Assembly: GCF_900109925.1 (NCBI RefSeq) | Contig: NZ_FOBW01000012.1 | Span: 62,001 to 126,000 of the forward strand | Origin: Mesobacillus persicus | Lineage (GTDB): Bacteria > Bacillota > Bacilli > Bacillales > Cytobacillaceae | Reading direction: 5' to 3' | DNA: 64,000 bases | Shown: positions 7,729-16,507 of the stretch, in pieces | Numbering within the stretch: the stretch's first letter is position 1 | How the letters are laid out: every line of letters starts with the position of its first letter | Program-made: the position numbers and the translations under genes | Notes under the pieces: generated by a model | Told to the model about the DNA's origin: nothing | Databases searched by the model: none | Seen by the model: the letters and a program-made list of their open reading frames with translations, nothing else

Positions 7729-8589
7729 ATGAGGAATCGGGACGTTTCGTTCTGGCTGTTTCTAACACCTGTCTTGTTAGGGTTAGGTCTCGTTGTCATC
7801 GTTCCTTTGATTTACGGTACGTACTATTCGTTTACAGACTGGAATGGAATAAAGGCAACAGAGTTTGTCGGATTCGAGCATTATATCCGACTATTCCAAG
7901 ATACAGCGTTTTTAAATGCGATTTGGTTTACAGTTAAGTTTTCATTTGTCACAGTTATTGCCTTAAATGTACTTGGCTTAGGCTTGGCCATCCTAGTGAC
8001 ACGCAAATTGAAAACAAGCAATTTATTAAGAACGGTCTTTTTCATGCCGAACATGATCGGTGGACTGATTCTCGGGTTCATTTGGCAGTTTATTTTTATC
8101 AATGTATTTAGTGATATTGGCGAAGCGCTTGGTATTGAAGCGTTGCAAGGCTGGTTATCGACCACGGGAACAGGTTTCTGGGGTCTTGTGATTCTGACTT
8201 GTTGGCAGATGGCTGGGTATATCATGATCATTTATATTGCCTACTTACAGAACATCCCAAGTGAGTTAATTGAAGCCGCTAAAATTGATGGCGCCAATAG
8301 CTTCCAACGGTTTAAAAGCATTACGTTCCCGCTTGTGGCACCAGCATTTACGGTTAGTTTATTTTTAACTTTATCGAATTCCTTTAAAATTTACGACCAA
8401 AACTTGTCGTTAACAAACGGCGGTCCGTACGAATCGACGCAAATGGTCGCGATGGAAATCGTCAAAACCGCGTTCAGTGCCAATGAAATGGCGTATGGAC
8501 AGGCGAAAGCGGTTGTCTTCTTTATCATTGTCGCAGCGATTGCGTTAACGCAAGTGTATTACAATAAAAAACGGGAGGTTGACCTCTAA
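7729..8589 (+). CDS. Sugar ABC transporter permease (MalF/UgpA type)
   Basis: A 286-residue inner-membrane permease with six predicted membrane spans. The N-terminus FWLFLTPVLLGLGLVVIVPL and the EAA loop ELIEAAKIDGANSFQRFKSI are typical of the MalF-like half of carbohydrate ABC importers. A GGGGGGATC ribosome site precedes the ATG. It is separated from the binding-protein gene by a stem-loop at 7666-7690 and overlaps the next permease by one base (TAATG). No ATPase gene is present in the operon; such importers in Bacillaceae commonly borrow a shared MsmX-type ATPase encoded elsewhere. Confidence 0.93.
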   Translation: MRNRDVSFWLFLTPVLLGLGLVVIVPLIYGTYYSFTDWNGIKATEFVGFEHYIRLFQDTAFLNAIWFTVKFSFVTVIALNVLGLGLAILVTRKLKTSNLLRTVFFMPNMIGGLILGFIWQFIFINVFSDIGEALGIEALQGWLSTTGTGFWGLVILTCWQMAGYIMIIYIAYLQNIPSELIEAAKIDGANSFQRFKSITFPLVAPAFTVSLFLTLSNSFKIYDQNLSLTNGGPYESTQMVAMEIVKTAFSANEMAYGQAKAVVFFIIVAAIALTQVYYNKKREVDL

Positions 8590-9404
8590 TGGAGAGCAAA
8601 CGTAATTCGTATATCATTGGCGCACTTGGTATCCTGCTCGGGTTAATCTGGTTATCCCCGTTTTACCTAATGATTGTCAATGCCTTTAAAACAAAGAAGG
8701 AAATTTTTACAGATGTCCTTGGGACGCCAGAAGCTTGGTCTTTTGATAACTTTGTTGAAGCGTTTATCGATTTAAACTTTGTCAATTCGCTTTGGAACTC
8801 TGTGTTGATCACAGGTGTGAGTGTTATCATTATTGTGCTTTTCAGCTCGATGGCTGGTTACGCCCTGTCGCGGAATAAAAGCAAAGTCAGCGGTGCGATT
8901 CTGTTGCTCTTTGTATCGGCGATGCTGATTCCATTCCAATCAGTAATGATTCCACTCGTTTCAATTTTTGGGCAAGCAGATATGCTGAACCAGGCTGGAT
9001 TGATTTTTATGTACTTAGGTTTCGGTAGCAGTTTGTCGATTTTCTTATATCATGGAGCAATGACCGGGGTTCCTGTGTCCTTAGATGAGGCGGCGCTTAT
9101 TGATGGGGCGAATAAATTCCAGACGTTCTGGCATATTGTCTTCCCATTGTTGAAGCCGATTTCAGTGACCGTGGCGATTTTAAACATCATCTGGATATGG
9201 AATGACTATCTATTGCCTTCGTTAATTTTAAGTGAAAACAGTGCAACGATTCCATTGAAGATGTTCTATTTCTTCGGTCAGTATACAAAACAATGGCACT
9301 TAGCTTTGGCTGGTTTGACGATTGCGATCATTCCTGTCATCATCGCCTACTTCTTTGCGCAAAAGCAGATTATTGAAGGGGTTTCAGAAGGTGCTGTGAA
9401 ATAG
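8589..9404 (+). CDS. Sugar ABC transporter permease (MalG type)
   Basis: A 271-residue permease, the MalG-like partner of the preceding gene. It has six hydrophobic segments and the EAA loop SLDEAALIDGANKFQTFWHI. Its start codon overlaps the stop of the first permease (TAATG), with GGGAGGT as the ribosome site inside the upstream gene, indicating coupled translation and equal dosage of the two halves. The C-terminus (QKQIIEGVSEGAVK) is intact and typical. Together with the lipoprotein and a separately encoded ATPase it would import an oligosaccharide or glycoside. Confidence 0.93.
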   Translation: MESKRNSYIIGALGILLGLIWLSPFYLMIVNAFKTKKEIFTDVLGTPEAWSFDNFVEAFIDLNFVNSLWNSVLITGVSVIIIVLFSSMAGYALSRNKSKVSGAILLLFVSAMLIPFQSVMIPLVSIFGQADMLNQAGLIFMYLGFGSSLSIFLYHGAMTGVPVSLDEAALIDGANKFQTFWHIVFPLLKPISVTVAILNIIWIWNDYLLPSLILSENSATIPLKMFYFFGQYTKQWHLALAGLTIAIIPVIIAYFFAQKQIIEGVSEGAVK

Positions 9405-9427
9405 TTAGAAAGTATAGAACTTTAGTC

Positions 9428-9455
9428 CTCTTTCCTTTAAAATAAAGGGAAAGAG
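9428..9455 (+). promoter_or_regulatory. Intercistronic stem-loop before the LacI gene
   Basis: CTCTTTCCTTTA pairs with TAAAGGGAAAGAG; no T run follows, so mRNA processing or partial attenuation rather than full termination. Confidence 0.5.
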
Positions 9456-9482
9456 ACAGATCGACCAGGAAAGAAGGTGTAG

Positions 9483-10511
9483 ATGATGGCAGTCACGATT
9501 AAAGATGTTGCGAAACAGGCAAATGTTGCTCCATCGACCGTGTCTCGCGTGTTGTCAGACAGTCCGAGAATCAGCGAGAAAACGAAGAAAAAGGTTCGGA
9601 AAGTCATGGAGGAAATGGGCTATTATATCAACCACAATGCTCGCGTGCTTGTGCAAAAATCGACCCAAACGATTGGGATTGTGATGAAAAATTCAACCAG
9701 TGCCTCTCTACATGACCCATTCTTTCCAGAAGTTTTACGAGGAATCAGTGCACTCTGCCATCAGCAGAGTTTTAATATTAGCATCACAACTGGTGAGTCA
9801 GAGGAAGCGATTTTTAATGATGTTGTGAAGATGGTCCAAGGAAAACGAGTGGACGGCCTAATCGTCTCTTATTCGAAAAAGGATGACAAAGTCGTGCCGT
9901 TTTTAGTGAAAAGTGGGATCCCGTTTGTAGTTGTTGGAAAGCCGATTGGCAAAGCAAACGAGATCATGAGTGTCGATAATGACAATGTTCAAGCGGCCAA
10001 AGAGGCGACGGAATATTTAATCCGGCTTGGTCATACGAAAATTGGGTTTATTAGTGAACAACCGAAATATGAAGTGTCAGCCGCGCGTCTCCAAGGGTAT
10101 ACGGATGCCATGCGCATGAATAACCTAGATATTGATGCGGATTTTATCAAGCATTTGGATAAATCTGAACCGATGAAGCGCGTCGTGGATGAACTATTAG
10201 ATGGCTCGAAGCTTCCAACGGGGTTTGTGGTCACAGATGATATTGCGGCGCTCAATTTGCTGTTATGTTTGCGTGAAAAGAACATTAAAGTCCCGGAAGA
10301 AGTTAGCATTATTAGCTTTAACAATACGATTATTGCTAAGCTGGCAACGCCACCATTAACCTCAATTGACACCCAAATCTATCAGTTAGGGTATGAATCG
10401 GCGAAATGCTTGATCGAGGAGATTAAGAATCCTTTGATGTTTAAAAAGAGTGTCATCATCCCGACGTTTATTGAAGAGCGAGGCTCATGTCAATCCTTGT
10501 TAGACAAGTAA
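9483..10511 (+). CDS. LacI-family repressor of the sugar operon (MalR-like)
   Basis: A 342-residue LacI/GalR repressor. The N-terminal helix-turn-helix and hinge read VTIKDVAKQANVAPSTVSRV, followed by the periplasmic-binding-protein-like effector domain (GIVMKNSTS, GLIVSYSK, GFVVTDDIAALNLL). ATG at 9483 and 9486 are both usable; AGAAGG upstream does not separate them. It closes the transport operon, 78 bases after the second permease, with a stem-loop in between. The likely targets are the mirrored GCGCAAACGTTT sites upstream of the binding-protein gene and a related site at 10560-10575 before the YesL/alpha-glucosidase genes. The closest family by appearance is MalR of maltose/maltodextrin operons. 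Confidence 0.9.
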   Translation: MMAVTIKDVAKQANVAPSTVSRVLSDSPRISEKTKKKVRKVMEEMGYYINHNARVLVQKSTQTIGIVMKNSTSASLHDPFFPEVLRGISALCHQQSFNISITTGESEEAIFNDVVKMVQGKRVDGLIVSYSKKDDKVVPFLVKSGIPFVVVGKPIGKANEIMSVDNDNVQAAKEATEYLIRLGHTKIGFISEQPKYEVSAARLQGYTDAMRMNNLDIDADFIKHLDKSEPMKRVVDELLDGSKLPTGFVVTDDIAALNLLLCLREKNIKVPEEVSIISFNNTIIAKLATPPLTSIDTQIYQLGYESAKCLIEEIKNPLMFKKSVIIPTFIEERGSCQSLLDK

Positions 10512-10517
10512 AAATAG

Positions 10518-10552
10518 TTGCGATGGCGGGAGCGCCAATGCAATTTTTTTTG
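10518..10552 (+). terminator. Intrinsic terminator after the LacI gene
   Basis: TTGC..TGGCG-GGAG-CGCCA..GCAA followed by eight Ts. Confidence 0.8.
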
Positions 10553-10559
10553 GAATAAT

Positions 10560-10575
10560 GTGCAAACGATTTCGC
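10560..10575. promoter_or_regulatory. Putative LacI-type operator upstream of the YesL/malL unit
   Basis: GTGCAAACGATTTCGC resembles the GCGCAAACGTTTGCGC sites at 6097 and 6150. Confidence 0.55.
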
Positions 10576-10751
10576 TTTAATTGCACTTGTTTGGCACGGT
10601 GGTAGGGGTTTGACAGCCTCTAAGGGGCTCCCGAAAAACTCCCCTTGTTGCGAAGTGTCTGAGGCATAATCAACACATTAATGTAACTACTAAATATGTT
10701 TTATAGAATCACAGTAGTTCAGCGCCATTTTTTCGAAAGGGAGGAATCATC

Positions 10752-11441
10752 ATGAAAAACATCGTAGGCGGGTTGTATGCAGCGAGTGAATGGATTATGA
10801 GATTTTCGGTCACCAACTTGCTGTGGCTACTCGTGAATCTCCCAATCGTCTTTGGCGTTGTGAATTTGCTTAAGGCTGAAGAACCAAGTCATTTTATTCT
10901 GTTTCTAATCCCAACAGTTGTGCTCGCTCCGGTAATATTTTTCCCGGCAACAGCTGCATTGTTTGCGAGTGCAAGGGATTGGCTACTAGATCAAGATGGA
11001 GGTTCACTGGTTGCGTCTTATTTAAAATACTTCAAGGAAAACTATAAAAAAAGCGTTCTCGGTGGGAGCATCCTCACCTTGTTATGGGCGATTCTAGTAG
11101 CCGATTACTATTATTTAAGAGAGCAAAGTCCAATTCTTGGTATGGTTTTCATTGTTTTTGGACTGATTTTATATGTGTATACTGTCAACTTTTTCTCCGT
11201 TAATGCACATTATGATTTAAAACTGCGCGATGTCATGAAGAAAGCGATGCTCATTACAGTCGGCAGTCCAATTCTATTATTGGCGGTATCCATTAGTGGG
11301 ATTATCCTGTTATACGCAAGCATCAACGGCCCATTGTTCCTGTTCATTTTCTTCACAGGAGCACTAACAGCCTTTTTATCCTTTTCAGCATTTTATCGCT
11401 TGTACTTAAACATAACCAACAAAAATCAAAGTGACAAATAG
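10752..11441 (+). CDS. DUF624 (YesL-like) membrane protein
   Basis: A 229-residue integral membrane protein with about five to six hydrophobic segments. The N-terminus (AASEWIMRFSVTNLLWLLVN) is the conserved opening of the YesL/DUF624 family, which is regularly found beside carbohydrate ABC importers in Bacillaceae but has no established biochemical role. The start has a strong GGGAGG ribosome site at 10740-10744. It lies downstream of a putative LacI operator and about 60 bases before the alpha-glucosidase, so the two are probably one unit. An accessory role in sugar uptake is inference from gene neighbourhood. Confidence 0.85.
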   Translation: MKNIVGGLYAASEWIMRFSVTNLLWLLVNLPIVFGVVNLLKAEEPSHFILFLIPTVVLAPVIFFPATAALFASARDWLLDQDGGSLVASYLKYFKENYKKSVLGGSILTLLWAILVADYYYLREQSPILGMVFIVFGLILYVYTVNFFSVNAHYDLKLRDVMKKAMLITVGSPILLLAVSISGIILLYASINGPLFLFIFFTGALTAFLSFSAFYRLYLNITNKNQSDK

Positions 11442-11460
11442 ATGGAGAATGGAAGAAAAA

Positions 11461-11483
11461 TGGATGGTGCCAGGCACCATCCA
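11461..11483. repeat. Family B palindrome, copy 1
   Basis: Perfect: TGGATGGTGCC-A-GGCACCATCCA. Lies 19 bases before the malL TTG start and has been read through as coding in a longer frame. Confidence 0.95.
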
Positions 11484-11502
11484 GGATTTAGGAGGGAACA
11501 AC

Positions 11503-13152
11503 TTGAAGAAAATTTGGTGGAAAGAAGCGGTGGCTTATCAGATCTATCCGCGCAGCTTTATGGATTATAATGGCGATGGAATTGGGGATATCCAAGGGGT
11601 CATTTCGAAGCTTGATTATTTAAAGGATCTCGGTATTGATGTCATTTGGATTTGTCCGATCTATTCTTCTCCTAATGATGATAACGGTTACGATATTAGT
11701 AACTATCAAGGAATTATGGAAGAGTTTGGGACGATGGAAGATTTTGACCAGCTGTTAGATGAAGTCCATAACCGTGGCATGAAGTTGATTATGGATTTGG
11801 TCATTAATCACACTTCCGATGAACATCCTTGGTTTATTGAATCTCGCTCTTCAAAAGAGAACCCGTACCGCGATTACTATATCTGGCATCCTGGCAAAGA
11901 TGGCAAGGAACCAAATAACTGGGAATCAATCTTTAGCGGTCCGGCTTGGGAATATGATGAGGAAACGAAAGAATATTATATGCACATTTTCTCCCAGAAG
12001 CAGCCTGATTTAAATTGGGAAAATCCAAAGGTTCGTCGTGAGCTTTACGATATGGTGAACTGGTGGTTGGATAAAGGAATCGATGGCTTCCGTGTCGATG
12101 CGATCTCTCATATTAAAAAAATTCCTGGTTTCCCAGATCTACCGAACCCGGATAAGAAAAAGTATGTCCCGTCGATGAAAGGGCATATGAATCGCGATGG
12201 CATTCAAGTGTTCCTTGAGGAATTAAAACAAGAAACGTTTGCTAACTACGACATTATGACCGTTGGGGAAGCGAATGGGGTTAGTGTCGGTCAAGCAGAT
12301 GAATGGGTTGGCGAGGAAAACGGCAAGTTCAATATGATCTTCCAATTTGAACATTTGGACCTTTGGGGCAAAAGCACGTCAGGCAGTCTTGATATCCATG
12401 CCCTGAAAAAAACATTAACTAAGTGGCAAACAGGATTAGACGGTCGCGGCTGGAATGCGTTATTCCTTGAAAACCATGACCAACCACGCTCAGTGTCTAC
12501 TTGGGGAAATGACGGAGAGTTGCGCGAGAAGTCTGCAAAGGGCCTAGCAACGATGTATTTCTTAATGCAGGGAACACCGTTTATTTATCAAGGCCAAGAA
12601 CTTGGCATGACCAACGTTCAGTTCGATTCCATCGAAGACTATAATGACGTTAAAGATAGGAACTTCTATCGAACCGAGCTTGAAGACGGCAAATCACACG
12701 AAGAAATCATGGAGATTATTTGGAAGAACAGCCGCGATAACTCAAGAACGCCAATGCAATGGAACACTACGGAGAATGCCGGGTTCACGACAGGAACTCC
12801 TTGGTTAAAAGTAAATCCAAATTACACAGAGATTAACGTCGAAGAATCGTTGCAAGATCCGAACTCCATCTTGCATTTTTATAAAAAATTGATTGAACTT
12901 CGCAAAGAAAATGAGACGCTCATCTATGGTAGCTACGATCTTATTCTAGAAGACCATGAGCAAACCTACGCGTACACAAGAACGTTCGAAGGGGAAACCT
13001 TCGTCGTTATGGCCAATCTGTTTGCAGAAGCAGCCGAATTTACATTGCCAGAGAAATTCCAAACAAAGCAAGCAGAACTATGCTTAAGCAATTACCCAGA
13101 AAGCACAAACCGAACGCTTCGCCCTTACGAAGCAAGAGTTTACCGATTATAA
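11503..13152 (+). CDS. malL: GH13 alpha-glucosidase / oligo-1,6-glucosidase
   Basis: A 549-residue cytoplasmic glycoside hydrolase family 13 enzyme that releases glucose from imported alpha-glucosides. Catalytic residues are visible: nucleophile Asp199 in GFRVDA, acid/base Glu256 in TVGEAN and transition-state Asp326 in LENHDQPR. The N-terminus KKIWWKEAVAYQIYPRSF matches MalL/oligo-1,6-glucosidases. The true start is the TTG at 11503, with AGGAGGG at 11489-11495. The frame also runs back through a family B palindrome (11461-11483) into the end of the upstream gene, which would add 24 false residues. It completes the importer/regulator/hydrolase set. Trehalose-6-phosphate hydrolase is less likely because no PTS gene is nearby. 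Confidence 0.93.
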   Translation: MKKIWWKEAVAYQIYPRSFMDYNGDGIGDIQGVISKLDYLKDLGIDVIWICPIYSSPNDDNGYDISNYQGIMEEFGTMEDFDQLLDEVHNRGMKLIMDLVINHTSDEHPWFIESRSSKENPYRDYYIWHPGKDGKEPNNWESIFSGPAWEYDEETKEYYMHIFSQKQPDLNWENPKVRRELYDMVNWWLDKGIDGFRVDAISHIKKIPGFPDLPNPDKKKYVPSMKGHMNRDGIQVFLEELKQETFANYDIMTVGEANGVSVGQADEWVGEENGKFNMIFQFEHLDLWGKSTSGSLDIHALKKTLTKWQTGLDGRGWNALFLENHDQPRSVSTWGNDGELREKSAKGLATMYFLMQGTPFIYQGQELGMTNVQFDSIEDYNDVKDRNFYRTELEDGKSHEEIMEIIWKNSRDNSRTPMQWNTTENAGFTTGTPWLKVNPNYTEINVEESLQDPNSILHFYKKLIELRKENETLIYGSYDLILEDHEQTYAYTRTFEGETFVVMANLFAEAAEFTLPEKFQTKQAELCLSNYPESTNRTLRPYEARVYRL

Positions 13153-13156
13153 AGCA

Positions 13157-13204
13157 TGGGGACGGTTCTCCTGCTTCCTATTAGGAAGCAGAAGAACCGT
13201 CCCT
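13157..13204. repeat. Family A palindrome, copy 4
   Basis: GGGGACGGTTCTCCTGCTTC...GAAGCAGAAGAACCGTCCC between malL and the convergent peroxidase gene. Confidence 0.9.
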
Positions 13205-13227
13205 TTGTCTATCTTAGAAAAAATGGT

Positions 13228-14262
13228 CTACATACCTGGAAGGCTTGGTGGTGTTACGATTGGTGGTTCTCCGCCTAATACTTTTAAGAATGCAACTAAG
13301 TCAGCTTTTTCATCATCTGTTAAATTCAACTCGAAAATAAATGAACTTTTATTAGGATTATCTTCTCCACCATGGTTATAGTAGTCAACGACTTCCTCGA
13401 GCGTTTCGAATCGGCCATCGTGCATGTATGGTGCGGTATGAGTAATTCCATATAATCCAGCCGTGCGGAACGCTCCCTCATCTGAAGCTTCTCCAGTAAT
13501 CGCCATACGGCCTTCATCTCCACTTAAACCAATGTTATGAAATTTATTATCGCTTAAGTTCTCACCTTGGTGACAGGAAATGCAACTTGCCTTGCCCTGG
13601 AACAAGTCCAAGCCACGAATTTCTTGAGCGGACAATGCATCATTATCGCCCTCTAGGAAACGATCAAAAGCAGTATCTTGTACAACAATTGTACGTTCAA
13701 ATGCGGCAATGGCCTTGGCGACATTGTCTAAGGTAATTGGTCCGCCAAATGCCTCTCGGAATAATTCCTCATAGCCTTCGATGGCAGCTAGCTTTTCGAC
13801 AAGTTCATCTAAGGGTTGATTCATTTCCACTGCGGACTCAATCGGACCTAATGCTTGTTCTTCTAAGGAAGCAGCACGTCCATCCCAGAAGTTGGATGTA
13901 TAATAGCCAGAATTGATGACGGTCGGCGAGTTTCTTGGCCCTTCAAATCCCTCATGGCCAACAAATTTCGCACGATTATCTCCATATCCAGCGCCTGGAA
14001 TATGGCAGGTGGCACAGCTTTGTTTGTTATCTCCGGAAAGTCGATGGTCAAAGAATAGAGTCTTACCCAATTCGATTGCATCATCTGTCATTGGATTATC
14101 TTCTGGAACAGGAACATCTCCGATTGGAACAAGTAAGCTACTCACGGTGATATCTGGTTTCTCTTCTTGTTCAGGAGCCTTTGCTTCTTCTGTGTTTGAG
14201 CAAGCAACTAACCCAACAGCCAATAAAAGTAGAGAAAAGATTTTAAGCTTTAACGATTTCAA
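13228..14262 (-). CDS. Di-heme cytochrome c peroxidase (MauG/CcpA family), lipoprotein
   Basis: A 344-residue di-heme c-type cytochrome. The signal MKSLKLKIFSLLLLAVGLVA ends in lipobox LVAC (Cys21), so it should be a lipoprotein outside the membrane. Heme-binding motifs are CATCH at residues 83-87 and CISCH at 227-231. Conserved NSPTVINS and APYMHDGRFETLEEVVDYYN fit bacterial cytochrome c peroxidases, which reduce hydrogen peroxide with electrons from a small cytochrome. The TTG start at 14262 is preferred because AAAAGGGG lies eight bases upstream; an in-frame GTG at 14271 touches that site. The gene stands alone between two family A palindromes. A MauG-like oxidase role is the alternative. 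Confidence 0.92.
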   Translation of the reverse strand: MKSLKLKIFSLLLLAVGLVACSNTEEAKAPEQEEKPDITVSSLLVPIGDVPVPEDNPMTDDAIELGKTLFFDHRLSGDNKQSCATCHIPGAGYGDNRAKFVGHEGFEGPRNSPTVINSGYYTSNFWDGRAASLEEQALGPIESAVEMNQPLDELVEKLAAIEGYEELFREAFGGPITLDNVAKAIAAFERTIVVQDTAFDRFLEGDNDALSAQEIRGLDLFQGKASCISCHQGENLSDNKFHNIGLSGDEGRMAITGEASDEGAFRTAGLYGITHTAPYMHDGRFETLEEVVDYYNHGGEDNPNKSSFIFELNLTDDEKADLVAFLKVLGGEPPIVTPPSLPGM

Positions 14263-14375
14263 TATTTCCACCCCTTTTAACTAAAGTATTTAGAATAGTA
14301 AGTCGGTGTTGTTAATTATTATTATAATTTAATAGTAATTAAAAATGAGACGCGAAATGTGAGCATTATTTGACG

Positions 14376-14432
14376 AAACACAGGGACGGTTCTCCTGCTT
14401 CCTAAGGAAGCAGGAGAACCGTCCCTGTGTTT
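14376..14432. repeat. Family A palindrome, copy 5 (near-perfect 27-bp arms)
   Basis: Both arms read AAACACAGGGACGGTTCTCC and on to GCTTCC, with only a three-base TAA centre. It ends four bases from the stop of the minus-strand DUF3298 gene. Confidence 0.93.
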
Positions 14433-14435
14433 GCC

Positions 14436-15056
14436 CTAATTATTTTCAGCCATCCGCCCAAGCGGGCCGTTTTCATCAATGATCTCTTTCAAATCATAAA
14501 CAGAGATTGGGAACATTGGGAATCCGAACACATATGGCGTGAGATCGTACAGTTGATAGTAAATCACAAGTGTTTTATCAGCAATATAAAAATCCTGATC
14601 TGGTTGAATGGTGGTGAACTCGTTTAGTAGAGGGATGTCGCGTTGTTCGATCTGGGACTGGATAAGAGATGAGATTTTTCCGATATAGTCACTTCCAGGC
14701 TTAAACAAATCGTCTAATTGAAGTTTCTTTCCTGTCTTTAAGTCGAATGTTAACGAGTTGATATAGGTCATTCCGTGGGCAGCTTGGTGATGGTAGGTAT
14801 AATTAGAGAATGAGAAACTCAATACATCACGTTGGTTATTCTTAATTTCATAGGACGCTAGCATTTCAACGACAGTTGACGGCGACTCGCCGACTTGTTG
14901 GTTGATGAGCTGTTGCGTATGGTAGATGATCCACTGATTGATGAATTTTTCGAGACGATGATTAGGCATCTTTATGACTTTAGGATAATAGATTTTTTGA
15001 TCAGGTCCGGTGCCCACTTCCACGGTTTTCAAACGAACTGGTAATGAAATAGCCAC
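14436..15056 (-). CDS. DUF3298/DUF4163-type protein (RsiV C-terminal-like)
   Basis: A 206-residue protein with the DUF4163 plus DUF3298 arrangement seen in RsiV-like anti-sigma factors and PdaC. Visible parts are KIYYPKVIKMPNHRLEKFIN at the N-terminal half and SLTFDLKTGKKLQLDDLF followed by FYIADKTLVIYYQLYDLTPY in the second. There is no signal peptide or membrane segment, so this copy looks cytoplasmic, unlike RsiV. Translation starts at a GTG with AAAGGGGGA upstream. It ends four bases from a near-perfect family A palindrome that may serve as its terminator. In secreted homologues the domain can bind lysozyme or glycan; whether that applies here is unknown. Confidence 0.8.
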   Translation of the reverse strand: MAISLPVRLKTVEVGTGPDQKIYYPKVIKMPNHRLEKFINQWIIYHTQQLINQQVGESPSTVVEMLASYEIKNNQRDVLSFSFSNYTYHHQAAHGMTYINSLTFDLKTGKKLQLDDLFKPGSDYIGKISSLIQSQIEQRDIPLLNEFTTIQPDQDFYIADKTLVIYYQLYDLTPYVFGFPMFPISVYDLKEIIDENGPLGRMAENN

Positions 15057-15125
15057 TTCAAGTCCCCCTTTGTTTACCCATAGTATTCATGAAGGGGTTA
15101 TCTTTGTTCACGTCATGGCCGGGTT

Positions 15126-15173
15126 TACTTGCTCCTTGTCCCTCTATTAGGAAGCAGAAGAAGAACCGTCCCT
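15126..15173. repeat. Family A palindrome, copy 6 (degenerate)
   Basis: Left arm reduced to TTACTTGCTCCTTGTCCCTC; right arm GGAAGCAGAAG plus AAGAACCGTCCC with a small duplication. A decayed copy. Confidence 0.7.
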
Positions 15174-15271
15174 AAAATTCACAAAATTTTCCGATTGATG
15201 TGTTTTGTTTCTTCTTAGAGGGCTTATAGTAGAGAGGTAAAGTGAAACGAATGTCGAGAGGGGCGGTAATG

Positions 15272-16036
15272 ATGATGAAATTAGATGGGAAAGTAGCTGT
15301 TGTAACGGGCGCAGCGTCTGGTATGGGGAAAGCAATTGCTGAATTGTATGCAAAAGAAGGTGCGAAGGTTGTAGTCGCTGACCTAAACATAGAGGGTGCT
15401 GAGAGTGTAGCGAGTGGGATTGTCACAAGTGGCGGAACCGCAATCGCTTTGAAAGTAAATGTAGGAGAACTAGCAGATATAGATGGCATGATTGACACAG
15501 CCGTTAGTGAATATGGCACCTTAGATATTCTCGTCAATAACGCTGGCATCATGGACAATTTTGAGCCAGCTGAAGCGATTGACGAGGCAAGATGGGATTT
15601 AATCTTTGATGTGAATACAAAAAGTGTCATGCGTTCAACAAGGAAAGCACTGCCAATCTTTTTAGCGAAAGAAAAAGGTGTGATTATCAATGTTGCCTCA
15701 ACTGGTGGAATGAACGGGGCTCATGCTGGTGCAACCTATGTGGCATCCAAGCATGCCGTCATTGGGTTTACGAAAAACACTGGGTTCATGTATGCTCAAA
15801 AAGGCATCCGTTGCAACGCGATTGCTCCAGGAGCAGTTGAAACCAATATTAGCTCGTCGATGACAGCGCCAAACCAATTTGGAATTAGCCGAGCAGGGCT
15901 GACACATGCTGCAGTGCCACGTACAGGTAAACCAGAAGAAATCGCACAGGTTGCCCTATTTTTAGCATCGGATGACGCCAGCTTTGTGAATGGGGCAGTT
16001 TTAACCGCTGATGCTGGTTGGACGGCTGCTTTTTAA
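15272..16036 (+). CDS. SDR-family NAD(P)-dependent oxidoreductase
   Basis: A 254-residue classical short-chain dehydrogenase/reductase. The dinucleotide-binding motif is TGAASGMG, the structural motif NNAG is present, and the catalytic Ser-Tyr-Lys set appears as NVASTGG followed by YVASKHA. The C-terminus VNGAVLTADAGWTAAF matches the usual closing segment. Several in-frame starts exist (GTG 15242, ATG 15269, 15272, 15275); GAGAGGGG at 15256-15263 is best spaced for 15272. The gene is followed by a good hairpin terminator at 16051-16087. The substrate cannot be read from the sequence. Confidence 0.9.
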   Translation: MMKLDGKVAVVTGAASGMGKAIAELYAKEGAKVVVADLNIEGAESVASGIVTSGGTAIALKVNVGELADIDGMIDTAVSEYGTLDILVNNAGIMDNFEPAEAIDEARWDLIFDVNTKSVMRSTRKALPIFLAKEKGVIINVASTGGMNGAHAGATYVASKHAVIGFTKNTGFMYAQKGIRCNAIAPGAVETNISSSMTAPNQFGISRAGLTHAAVPRTGKPEEIAQVALFLASDDASFVNGAVLTADAGWTAAF

Positions 16037-16050
16037 AAAAATAAATATGT

Positions 16051-16087
16051 AAAACTCCGCTAGATTTAACGTTTAGCGGGGTCTTTT
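16051..16087 (+). terminator. Terminator after the SDR gene
   Basis: AAAACTCCGCTA and TAGCGGGGTCTTTT form a stem ending in Ts. Confidence 0.75.
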
Positions 16088-16184
16088 CGTTTGTTGAGAT
16101 TGGATTAGCTATTTTTTCTATAAAAATAGTACAAAGACCGTCTATCAGGGATTCATGAAGATCTCTGTTAGGTGGTCTTTTTGT

Positions 16185-16300
16185 ATTATGCATCGATTCT
16201 GGTAAGTTATTGATTGATTTTTGGTAGATATGCATTCATTATTAAAAGTTATTGATCGATTATCCAAAGTTATTGAAAAAATGGTGACTAAAGTGTGACA
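16185..16300 (+). repeat. Family C 21-bp tandem element, copy 2 (4 units + tail)
   Basis: Units begin at 16185, 16206, 16227 and 16248; tail GTTATTGAAAAAATGGTGAC at 16269, ending GTGTGACA. A family A palindrome starts ten bases later. Confidence 0.93.
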
Positions 16301-16309
16301 ACAGCAAAG

Positions 16310-16361
16310 CATGGGGACGGTTCTTCTGCTTCCAAGAGGAAGCAGAAGAACCGTCCCCATG
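16310..16361. repeat. Family A palindrome, copy 7
   Basis: CATGGGGACGGTTCTTCTGC...CAGAAGAACCGTCCCCATG, an almost perfect inverted repeat. It begins ten bases after the second family C element, upstream of ftsZ. Confidence 0.92.
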
Positions 16362-16507
16362 TTACATTCAAGTTACAATCATTAAAAATCGATGGGAATG
16401 GCCGGAAAATCCTTAACGGCAGCGAATAGACTAATATAATAGATTTTATACATAGAAAAAGTAGTGGGGCAATTGAATTGTAGAATTGAAAATTGGGAGG
16501 AATTAGT

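Larger units (their letters stand above)
16037..16507. other. Gap upstream of ftsZ
   Basis: No gene. It holds the SDR terminator, a long imperfect stem (ACAAAGACCG...GTGGTCTTTTTGT, 16131-16183), a family C element and a family A palindrome. No consensus ftsZ promoter stands out. Confidence 0.75.

Noticed and set aside
15172-15690. Long minus-strand frame opposite the SDR gene
   Set aside because: It is antisense to a gene with clear SDR motifs, lacks a ribosome site and has a low-complexity Ser/Ala/Pro composition typical of shadow frames. The same holds for minus-strand frames inside ftsZ, rbsK, rbsA and catE.
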